Part shown: positions 46,598 through 56,300 of the stretch, one piece after another
Layout: every line of letters begins with the position of its first letter
Position numbering within the stretch: the stretch's first letter is position 1
Assembly (NCBI RefSeq): GCF_016920785.2
Contig: NW_024609880.1
Span: 47,330,296-47,394,295 of the forward strand
Length of the DNA: 64,000 nucleotides
Direction of reading: 5' to 3'
DNA from: Ixodes scapularis
Taxonomy: Eukaryota; Arthropoda; Arachnida; Ixodida; Ixodidae
The notes under the pieces: model-generated
Seen by the model: only the letters and a program-made list of their open reading frames with translations
What the model was told of the DNA's origin: nothing
Databases searched by the model: none
Made by a program: the position numbers and the translations under genes

Positions 46598-47379
46598 AAA
46601 GCACACTTTTTAATTTTATGCAAATAAACTTGGTGAAAAGCGTCTTTATAGTTTTTCCTAATTTTTTTGTGTTATAGAAAAGTAACTGAAAAGTAACGTC
46701 ATTACTTTTTAAAAGTAAGTGTAACGAGTTACTTTTTTGTTTCAGTAACTGTGACGGTAACTTCGCTACTTTTTTCTGAAAGTAACTGTAACTGTAACAA
46801 ATTACTTTTTAAAAGTAACTGACCCAAGACTAAAATACTATAAACAGTCCCGCTGATTTTTGCAACTCGGCCAAACTGAAGAGTGGAACTGCATGCAGCG
46901 TAAAAAGTGCAGACATTGACAAGAAATTTTAACTGATAAGACAGCTGTGTGCAATCTACACGATGCATATTCAGGATGACTCCAGATTGCAGTCAAGTGT
47001 GTAAGCATCGAATTGGTCAAAATTACAGATCACTAGGGAACTGTAGGAGCACCGTTCTTATGCGGGCCTGGGTGTTGGGGGATTCAGCATACAATCTACT
47101 ATTCCGTCTAGCTGACAAGGTGCCAAAATCTTCAGATTTTCAGGTTTGTGTCTTCTAGTTTTGCTATTATTCTTACATAATGCATACCAGCCTCCAAGAC
47201 AAATGTCGGGTGCAGAACATCTTTTAACCCTGGAGTGGGGAAACAAGACAGGACATGAATCTCCAAAAAGGGTTAAAAAATGTCACTCAACCAGCTCGCC
47301 TGCATCCTTGAATTAACTTCAGGCTGCAGAACTTTTTTCAGCACCGCCCAATGTTTGCCGAGCACAGTTGGCCTCAGAC

Positions 47380-47455
47380 CAGGCACGTAGCCAGGATTTT
47401 GTTTCGGGAAGGGGGGGGGGGGGGGGGGCCGGGCCCCCCCCTGCCTACGTGCCTG
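47380..47455. mobile_element. Mini foldback with G/C homopolymers, 76 bp
   Basis: CAGGCACGTAGCCAGG at the left and CCTGCCTACGTGCCTG at the right enclose TTTTGTTTCGGG and a G run followed by a C run. Related to the 19090 element by the CAGG-CGTA-CCAGG end. Confidence 0.65.
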
Positions 47456-48132
47456 CTCGAGACACCTGCACGGATCTGCAAGCATACAGAAACTTGCGTC
47501 TACCTAGCTGCAAGTATGTCTTTAATTGCAGATACAGTGCAAGGTCTGAACCGTCCCTGGAGGTCCTCACAATGGCATTTTGCCTCGCAGCCATTTCTTG
47601 CAGTGGCATCACAAAGACAAAGAGTATATTTGAATCTGCTCTCACTGTTAACATCTCCATTTAACTTCGTAGACTTATCTCCAGAAGATAGCACCAGCAA
47701 CACCAAAATGGCACACAGGTAGACTTCCATGAAAAAGGGCTCCTGGCTAGTGCCATTTTAGTGGTGGCATGTATGGCACCCACTTACTCACCTTCCAAAA
47801 CAACACATGTATGCTTGGCCACCGATTTCTAAACACTTGAATGGTGCAGCCTGTGCCACTAGCAAACAAAATCTGACGGTACAAGTTGACCTACACCACT
47901 TCTACATTCTGCCTCAGACGTTGTGCGCTACCCAACCCACACATTCAAATCACCATTGCCAAGTGGTGCAAATGCTTCACATGACAGTGACTGCTGAATG
48001 CAGTTTCCTTTCCCCACAATCATGTGTCTGCCTTTTCTTCAGTGTTCTCATTCCACTATCCCACAAGCATGACACGTTCAAGACTTCCATGTGTGTGCTT
48101 TTGATGTTTATTTGTTTTTACACGGAACCGGA

Positions 48133-48196
48133 TCACTGCTGCCTCGTCTCCCTGAGACGCCTCACGGAACTCCTGACAGTTGCGGCAGCGGTGGTG
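48133..48196 (-). CDS. RPL37A: RPL37A terminal coding exon 4
   Basis: Encodes STTAAATVRSSVRRLRETRQ then Q and TGA, matching the family C-terminal helix (TV-S-IRRL-E). Acceptor gtcattacag. It was missed by simple ORF finding because it is only 64 nt. Confidence 0.93.
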
Positions 48197-51100
48197 CTGT
48201 AATGACAAGCAAAAGAAAAAAAAAAAAAAAAAGGACTGTGAACTCTAAGCAGAGAAAACACCATTCACCTATTATAACAGCAGACTTGTTACATGAAGTC
48301 ATCAATAAAATTTTAATGGCAGACTGCGTAACGAAACTGACCTTACATCCGTGTGAACAAGCGATTCATTTACAATGCAGTATTGCAAATGTGAAACGGC
48401 CAGAGTTCATTATAGACCCCTTTCGAAACACTGCCCCCTGTTGGCTGCTGTTGGAAACTTCACGGCACTGTTAATGCGTTTGGTTGGATTCAAAGGCAAA
48501 ACCACACCCCCCAACAAAGGTGCGAGGGCAATGACGAGGGGCAATGACGTTGCACTTCCGACTGGTCTGCTCCTATGGTTGGTCGACCAACCATAGGCTG
48601 GTTTGCTACCTTATGCGATGACTTGCACATTCTACGATGTCAGTTGTACTGCCATTGTGCAGTGGTTCAGACCTTCTAATAATCTGCACATGACTTTTGA
48701 AAGGGGCCTATTCACAAGCATGACTAGGTACATTGTAACAAAGATCATGTTTTGTGGGTGGCTTACTTTTTGCAAGCATAAAGTAAATGTTGTACCTTCA
48801 TATGCCAAACCTACAAAGGGTGTCTCATTCCCCAGCAGAGGACTGAGTATAAATATAGACTGCCTTTATTCAGGGTGTTTGTTCAAACTGCGGTTACCTC
48901 TAACAGCTCTAGACGGAAACGACTGAAGTATGCTCTCTCTCTTTCTAATCATGGGTTAGAAACTACCAAAAGTTCCTAGAAGCTAAAACTATAAAGCATA
49001 CTCCAACAAACTACTAAATACACAATAGCTCTACTTTATTACTGGTCAGTGGCCTGCACTACCAGCAATTATGGAATTGGAAACCTAGAAACATTTTGCT
49101 TATAATAAAGATTAGCATATTTATCTACATCAAGACCCTAGAGTTCTTTCCAGACACAATTTATTGTTTTGAAAAGACATAAATACTTATGAACAAGATA
49201 TTAGTGTTTTGATACTAAATTTACCGAGTTTCAAAATATTTCACATTCAACCAAAAATGGAGCAGACGCTTTTAAATCTGGCAGCACTGTTCCACATATT
49301 TTCAGTTTTAACCTAGGACCAGCTGATCTGTTTGTTCTCTCAAAAGATTCAACCAGCTCACCAAACGACATCCCAGCTAGTCAATGACTAAATTGCAACC
49401 AGATGAGCAAGTATTAGCAGTGGAACATAAAATGTGATGAGCCGCCGAGATAAACAAGACAACATATGCATGTAGACTATAGTGGTTGTGATGAGACAAC
49501 TTTTGCAAGATGCATTTATTGCCAACGTACCGCGGCTGAGCTCAATGCAGTCTTCGCATCACAAGTGGAGAGAGTTTAGTAGGGTTTGGCAACGACTGTT
49601 TTTCTGGTGCTAAGGCATATTAAATACTTTACAACGGAGTTAGCACCTAAATGACTCCCCTGCCTGGTTCTTTTAAAGCTAAGAGTGGCTTTTGCCCTTA
49701 TCCGCGACAGCTTTTGGGCGCATTAGATCTGTGCTCAGGAGCGCGAGGTTGGCGCTCCGTTCACTAAATGAACAGGAGCGCCGCCGGAGACTGGCATTCG
49801 AGTATTTCTTGGAGCGCGAGTGACTTCTTTGCACTCCGCGACGTCATGTCCGCAAACACATGGCTACGCTGACAGAAACATTCTCGAGACGAAGAGCACT
49901 CGCGTACCGCTGCTCCTTTTCAGTTAAATAGTGCTTAATCCAGCAAGAAAATACGATTTGATTTGAAAGTCAAGACAGAATTACGGAACATCCGACAAGT
50001 TTGAGTTTTCTGCGTCGACAAGAGGGTTCAAGAATGTTGTCTTTCATTTAAGTCTGAACAGCATGCACGGTCAATACACAGCATTTGGTCAAGGTTACTT
50101 TCCGCATATGTGTTCAAAGTGAGTCTTAAGATCTTTCGGGAACATTAAAACATTTGTAAAAGCTTCACAACATCGCCGTCTCTTTACTTTACAGCCTACC
50201 GCTCCATACAGACCTTAATTCATCTTCCAAATAATTTCGGCTTCGGCCGCCCGTATCTACTGAATGCCAGGTTTGTCATAACCGTGCGGTCGGAAGGAGT
50301 TTGTGGCTTGTCTCGGTGCGTCGCACCCTGTACTCCATGCGCCGTTTAGTTGTTACACCCGGAGTATGAAACTCGGATAGTGGTCTCCTCTCTCATGACC
50401 TTCCCCACATGACAGATATTAACTTTCACCTGACCTAGTGCCACAAATATTGTTGATGCAGAAACAAGACACGAAACAGTTTGAATAATGAGGGTGTCTC
50501 GTCGTAACACACCACCATCACCATACTCAATATGTAATATTCAGCTGGCATCTGTAACCTCTTTCAAGTATCTCGGTGTTCACGTCACTTCTAACCTATC
50601 ATGGAAAACTCATTCTGATCATATAATCGCTAACGCAAATTCAATGCTTGGATATTTAAAAAGAAATTTTTCCTTAACCCCTATGTCCCTAAAACTTCTC
50701 TTGTTTAAGACTTTAATATGCTCAAAGTTGGAATATGCCACAGCAATCTGGGATCCAGGTCACTCAACGCTTATAACAAACATAGAAGCCCTGCAAAATT
50801 GCGTCGCACGATTCATAGTCTGCAACTATCATCGCACCGCAAGTGTCTTACTTATGAAAACCACCCTAGCCCTGCCTCTTCTTTCCTCATGTCGGAAAAT
50901 ATCTCGTCCATAAAATCTATCATTCAAACGCTTCACTGAAAAACAAACTATTCATCAGCCTCCCCCCCCCCCCCCCCCCCCTTAATTTCTCCCCGCATTG
51001 ATCACAAACTTAAAGTTGGGATACCTATTGCGAAACTTCAGCTTACATCAACTCTTTCATCCCAAGAACGTCATCTGAATGGGACCACCTTCCCGCATCA

Positions 51101-52777
51101 TTAGTAACTATTCCATCAATAGATTTATTTAGAAAAGCTCTATCTACTCTCTTTTGCTAGGATTATGCCGTACCAACATTTATGACCAAGTTGCCTTGTT
51201 TGAACTTATGCAGAGCCAATATTTTATGTCCATCCTCTCTGTAATGCCCCTGGGCCCTGAGGGTAGTGAAATAAATAAATAAAATGTGAATAGTTCAAAC
51301 CAAAGGAAGAATAATTGCAATAGCACATATTCTTAAAACTGGAACCCTACTTTATTGGCAGCTAGTTGGCAACGCTGACGACATTGTCTGTGTTTCTTTC
51401 GTAGTGATGTGCTGCCTGCCCTGACCCCATCTTATGCACCCGTAGCGTCTCGGCTGCGGGTGCCTATGATTCTCGATCTCGCTCTGGGGCAAAGGTTTAC
51501 CACCTTGACATCCAAAAACCTATCCATACCCTGCGTTACTCTGTATGTGTTCTCATGGCATTCTGCAGTTGTGAGCGGCGGCGACGGGGCAACATTGACC
51601 AGTACTATTAACCCATAAAATTTATGTGAGACGTACTGGGATTGAGACAATTGTGGCTGTTTTTACCAGTGGATGGAAAGGATTGATATTCTCAATCCCC
51701 GGGCCTTGTGTTAAAAGGTTAGTGCCGACTTTTGCCCCATTTTGTACAGCGCTGTGCTCAGGTAAGTTGACATTAATTGGAAACTAAGATCAGCGGCTAC
51801 AGACAATGCCTGTGTAAAAGGCTTCAGCTAGAAGCCGCACCACGGTGCCAGTGTCTTGTTGCACGCTTCTATTAGGAGAAGGGTCTTCACCGACCACAAA
51901 CACGTGGTCCTTTTTAGTTTTGTATCAGATGCACATAGGGCATTTGGAGCACAGTGATGCAATCAGCACAGCGACTGCGACCCTGTTCTGCAATATCCGT
52001 GCCTAGTATGCCAGCAGCAAGCTTCCACGAAGTCTCGTGCCGGGATAGCTCGGGCTATGTGCATGCGCCAAGTAGCACTATCATAAATATAAATGACAAG
52101 AGGAACAGTACACGCGGATTTTGTAAACACATCGAGCATTCTGCGTGCGATCTAGCTGCTTACCTTATTTCTCCTGTTTAATGGTATTAAATGACATTAA
52201 CGCCGACTCATTGCTTACCGTAACAGGCCAGGAAACTGTTCAGCGTTAAAGCATAGTTGTCGTTTGGAGGGTAGACACTCACCTGTAGACGTAGGCTCCT
52301 CCGGCCACCGTTTTCGCGCACGACCGACACTTCCAGATTCCAACGCAGGTACGCTTCATGGTTTCCTGTTTGAAGTTTAAGAAATAGAAAAAAAACGTAG
52401 CCGGGCAAGTGTGTCATATCAACCATGAGATGCGCTCGACAAGTGAGAACGAAGTGGACAGCACGCTTACCTTTCCGCAGAAAGTGCAGGTGTACTTTGC
52501 GTGCTGCGTAATTTCAATCTTCTTGGCCATTTTCCTGAGGGAGGCACCATACCTGGTGCCGTACTTCCCCACGATCCCGACCTTCTTTGTACGCTTGGCC
52601 TGAAATGGACGTACACACCGCACGCAACATTACAAAACAAAGCGTAAAACGAACTTGCGGAGACACTTAGAATATCAAACGGTAAGGTAAAAAGCCTAAT
52701 TTGGACTCATTGTGGAAATTTAGGGGATTATCTAACGATTTGATACGATTAAAACGGATACAGAATTACATTACCAT
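48133..52777 (-). CDS. RPL37A: Ribosomal protein eL37A (L37a), four exons, complete
   Basis: Large-subunit ribosomal protein, cytoplasm. Exons on the minus strand: 52775-52777 (ATG only), 52471-52599, 52283-52365 and 48133-48196. They total 279 nt, 92 aa, the same length as the human protein. The product begins MAKRTKKVGIVGKYGTRYGA and has the zinc-ribbon cysteines C39, C42, C57 and C60 at family positions, then KTVAGGAY and a C-terminal helix ending RETRQQ. All junctions are GT-AG and in phase. The start codon is separated from the rest by an intron, a common ribosomal-protein gene arrangement. Intron 3 is about 4.1 kb and carries a LINE fragment in the opposite orientation. AATAAA (minus strand) is at 48107-48112. 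Confidence 0.97.
48413..48710. mobile_element. MITE, about 298 bp, with internal perfect palindrome
   Basis: TAGACCCCTTTCGAAA at the left and TTTTGAAAGGGGCCTA at the right. A 26-bp perfect palindrome centred on GTCGAC lies at 48572-48597 (CCTATGGTTGGTC and its complement). Confidence 0.65.
50480..51286 (+). mobile_element. CR1/L2-like LINE, 3' fragment
   Basis: Reads VMRVSRRN, then FKYLGVHVTSNLSWKTHSDH, GYLKRNF, LKLLLFKTLICSKLEYATAI, WDPGHST, IEALQNCVARFIV: the C-terminal RT region of CR1-type non-LTR elements. After a frameshift and a run of about 20 C (50961-50981), the final block SEWDHLPASLVTIPSIDLFR ends at TAG 51160. The 3' tail GGGCCCTGAGGGTAGTG and (AAAT)n end at about 51286. 5'-truncated and dead. 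It lies in RPL37A intron 3, antisense to that gene. Confidence 0.85.
52283..52365 (-). CDS. RPL37A: RPL37A coding exon 3
   Basis: Encodes ETMKRTCVGIWKCRSCAKTV and GGAYVY, including zinc ligands C57 and C60. Acceptor cttcaaacag, donor GTGAGT, ends in phase 2. Confidence 0.96.
52471..52599 (-). CDS. RPL37A: RPL37A coding exon 2
   Basis: Encodes residues 2-44, AKRTKKVGIVG through FCGK, almost identical to animal L37a. Acceptor ccatttcag, donor GTAAGC, phase 0 at both ends; it holds the first Cys pair (C39, C42). Confidence 0.98.
52775..52777 (-). CDS. RPL37A: RPL37A coding exon 1 (start codon only)
   Basis: Minus-strand context is ttccgaaATG|gtaatg. The donor immediately follows the ATG, and exon 2 starts with GCC (Ala2), giving M-A-K-R. 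The upstream CTTTTTCTC tract and this position fit a short TOP-type 5' UTR. Confidence 0.88.
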
Positions 52778-52794
52778 TTCGGAATATTCCTCTT

Positions 52795-52822
52795 TCGGCG
52801 ACGGCGTCCGAGAAAAAGGCTC
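52795..52822 (-). promoter_or_regulatory. RPL37A: RPL37A 5'TOP-like transcription start
   Basis: On the minus strand a CCTTTTTCTC tract begins near 52819, about 42 nt before the ATG. Pyrimidine tracts starting with C at the cap site are the hallmark of ribosomal-protein mRNAs under TOR control. The exact start site is inferred. Confidence 0.55.
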
Positions 52823-53223
52823 GTCGTTGCTAGACGACGCACGATGATCCGCCAGAAATGCCGGAAATCCCCAAACCACAGGATTTATTTTGTGAGGTAG
52901 TAAAAAAAAAAACAGGCTCAAGAAGCAAAATATTTCCCTTAATTATTTCTAAACAATTTATAAATATATATACCTAAATATATCATTAAAATATTGTTTG
53001 CATTTTTCTTTTGAGTTCGTTTATTTGTCTCTGGCGACCCTAATGCTAAACCTTATAACTCGTATGAGACGAATATGGCCGCCATACCAAATTCGCTTAT
53101 TCGTACAATAGAGTTTGAGAGTGACCCGACGCAACTCTCAGGGTTCTTACCGAAACTCGAAACAAACCAACAGCCGTCCATTCTTCGGCAGCCCATTGCA
53201 GTGGACAACCTCCTGTCTACTGC
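52823..53223. promoter_or_regulatory. Shared intergenic region of divergent RPL37A and ACBP
   Basis: About 400 bp separate the inferred RPL37A start and the ACBP TATA box. It is very AT-rich in the middle (52910-53010) with GC-richer flanks. A TOP-type start on one side and a TATA box on the other suggest two separate core promoters. Confidence 0.5.
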
Positions 53224-53230
53224 TATAAAA
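53224..53230 (+). promoter_or_regulatory. ACBP: ACBP TATA box
   Basis: TATAAAA with GC-rich flanks (tgcTATAAAAtcccg). Initiation is expected about 25-32 bp downstream (53250-53262), leaving a 5' UTR of about 35 nt before the ATG. Confidence 0.6.
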
Positions 53231-53292
53231 TCCCGACCGGTTTGCGAATTGTGTTGTTTCTGTGCTCGGATACACCCTTCCAGAACCTCACA

Positions 53293-53307
53293 ATGTCTTT
53301 GGACGAG
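53293..53307 (+). CDS. ACBP: ACBP coding exon 1
   Basis: ATG TCT TTG GAC GAG then GTAAGG. MSLDE is a common arthropod ACBP start; phase 0 donor. A TATA box lies about 65 bp upstream. Confidence 0.88.
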
Positions 53308-56300
53308 GTAAGGAAAACCACGATCGCCGCAAAAGCGTTGTTTTTCCCCGATCCGAGCTTCGAAAACGCCTGGGATCCCAGTCACGGTAGCCCCTCCTAG
53401 AAGCGTCGCCAACGTTTGACGTGGCGTGCGAATCATTGGATGCCGCAGAAGTTGGGCTCCCGATTCGTGATATTCACTCTATCCTATCGTCGTGTTATTT
53501 CCTAATTTCGAGATCGATAGGTCAAATATTCCGCTGACCATGTATTGAGGCGTTCTTACGATCTGTTTCGCTTTGCAGCGTATGAGCTCTAACTAGCTAC
53601 CTGAATTAACCCAATATCAAGTAACCTTATTTGCAGGAAGATCTTTCGGACGTAAGTAGGCTCGACGTATTTATGCTTTTCGTCTGTCGTGTGTACTGGG
53701 GTGGGGTAACATCTGAAATACTTTCTTGTTATGACGAATCCGCGGTATAAATTTTAATAGTGTATGCCGATTTCAGAACTTTCTCACCGAGGTAAGCTAG
53801 TGTTTTCAGTAGTAGTGCACTATGAAACCCTTTAGTGTGATAACTTATTATGGTCTTATATTCCATTCTATTCTTACTGTAGGTACTCTCTTCAGGGGAG
53901 ACTTTAGCCCGCAGAAGTTGATCACCTGTAGCTTATACGTATATCAACGCATTTCTAGTTCATTCACTATTTACACGCAAATCAAACTCTGCTAGCCGTT
54001 CACTACTAAGCCCGTGCAGGCCGCGAGCTTTTTGGTTTGTTAGAAAGGTGGTTGAGCAGAACCTTTTAATTGTTAAAACCCTAGCCATTTTTTTTTTTTC
54101 CTCTATGTGTTTTTGTATGCTCGTGCGTAGGACTCGTCATATTATAACGGAATTCAGCCAGTTAGAGCTCCGTTGCTTTGTAGCGGGCCCTCGGAAGTCT
54201 TCCTACCGTCCCGCTGTTGACCGCGGTCCGTTTCGAACAGACCCGCTGCTTCCGGCGCAAAATGAAGTGCATGTAAAGAAACGGCGCTGCAACACGCTCT
54301 AAATGCGCAAACGCGAAGGTACCAGAAAGAACGAGAGAAACTGCATTTTAACGCGGGTCCTGTCGCCATAATATTAATTGAAGATTGTCATCGCCGGCGT
54401 CACCATTCTTAGTCTCCTGCTTCGTGTCTCTGTAACTGTTACGGTTTCTTCGCGTTGTCATGTATGTAGTACATTCTGCATAGTGTCCTTTGTCATTACT
54501 ATTCCATATTGTCAGCATTACTTTTATCGTTTTCATTGGTGTTTTGTACTGGGCGAATGTGCCAAATCTCCCGTGCGCTTTGATTTATGCCTGGGAAATT
54601 TTCTTGGTCATGATTCTTGCGTAAGATCATAATTAGCTAAATATTAAATTTCATATTGACATATTGGAGTATAGGTTTTCAACCACCTTAGGACTCTGTT
54701 TTTAATACTTACTCTAACAATATCTATCTTTTTTTTTTCTTTTTTAAGCGGTCAGTTTGGATTATTTATTTCGTTTTTCCACTTTTATAATTACTCTTTT
54801 TGCAGCCATCTCTAATTCGGCCCCCTAGTAAAGAAGTTTTTAAACCCTTGATTTATATATAGCCTTTTAGGCAGCGAACACCCCTTTAAATCAGGGCTGT
54901 ATAACTCTAGAGCACACGCCACGGGAGCACATCTGCGCGCCGTGGAAAGTTTCGAGGATGGTACCGAAGGGCTCCTCCCTATTCAATGAAGAAGGCAGCA
55001 TTCGAGAGGTCGCGTTCTGCCGGCTCAATGCAATTGTCGGGAAAATTTTGTGCGTGTTTTTTTAGAAACTAATTATGATGAGATCTTGTATATTTAAAGT
55101 AAAATCTCGTCTTGTGTTTTTTATCAGTCAACATTTTGTTTTTAGTGTATTTGCTGCCGATTGCAAGCACTGACTTAAAAATCCTCCGAAAGTAACCCAA
55201 GGCATGGCCATCACCAGACATTGTACTCGTATAAGAAAGTCGTGAGACAGTACAGGAACTGATTAGGATTTGCAGCAGGGAAGGGGACAGTTCAGGCCTA
55301 AAATTCAGCAGGGGCAAGTCGGGTATAATAGTTTTCAATGACGAGAAGGGGGAACCCCTGGAGATACAGGACACAGTGATAGAACACGTAGAAACGTGCA
55401 AATATCTGGGAGTATGGTTAAGTGAGGGTGGAAAGTATCTAAAAGACCATGAAGATATTGTAATAGACAAGGGGAAACGAGATTCGGCTATCATGAAACA
55501 CAGGGCACTCTGGAACTATAATAGATATGAGGACTGTCATTCGGGAATGTAGTATTGTGTATGAGGTCAGAAATCCAGGAAGGTTTAGAGATACAGCAAA
55601 GGAGTGTGGGTAGGTTGGCATTGGGGGCACATAGGAATACACCAAATGAGGGAATACAGGGGGATCTGGGTTGGGCATCCTTCGAGAGTAGAGGCGATCA
55701 GTAAAGTAAAATTTAAACAAAGACTAGCTGAAATTGAGGATACACGGTGGGCAGCGAAAGTGGATAAACCGAACCCGCAAGCTGAGATCTAAATACATTC
55801 AACGAGATGGGGCCGATCAAAGCATATCAGTAGAAAAGGGTGTAAAGGAAACTGAGGGGAAATTGTGGGAAGAGAGAATGCAGGGGAAAATCAGCTTTAA
55901 CAATATGCAGGGCACAAAAATAAGAAATAAAGAAGGAACAGTTGGTGTGATAATTCACCCGAGCTCATTGCTGTTTGAAGCTAGAACGGGGGGATTTGTA
56001 GACGTGGATGGCCGAATGGATAGGGAAAGAATTGCGGTAAGTGGAGATTGGAAGATTGGTGGAAAAGATCTAGGGAGGGGTAAAAATAGAGATAAAAATA
56101 AGCAATGGAAGGTGCGGGCGGGGAGTTGTGTTAAAACAAAACTAACATTTTTTTTTAAAGGGATGACAAAATGTTAGGCTAGGTGGCGCAAGCTGCCGCC
56201 CGTCACACAGGGTATAGCCATTACCATCGATCCACGCCAATTACAAAAAAAAAAGCCTAATCTGGCTATTAATAGCTCAATCAACTAATCATGTCACAAC

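Larger units (their letters stand above)
45619..46830 (+). mobile_element. Internally deleted hAT element with 8-bp target site duplication
   Basis: Ends are inverted (CAGTCTTGGGTAGTAACG at the left; GTTAC-rich sequence and CCCAAGAC at the right) and are flanked by the 8-bp repeat TAAAATAC at 45611-45618 and 46831-46838, the hAT signature length. Subterminal DNA is full of GTAAC/GTTAC motifs in both orientations. The inside keeps pieces of a transposase (next entries). The right end lacks the last two bases expected from the left end. Confidence 0.8.
42291..48106. other. RETREG-RPL37A interval, repeats only
   Basis: The two genes converge here. Besides the MITE at 44719, the hAT element and the mini foldback at 47380, no coding segment was found; open frames are short and lack splice context. 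Confidence 0.55.

Noticed and set aside
54823..54844. Third micro-exon in ACBP intron 1 (after a ctttttgcag acceptor)
   Set aside because: The enclosed 22 nt before GTAAAG would break the ACBP frame.
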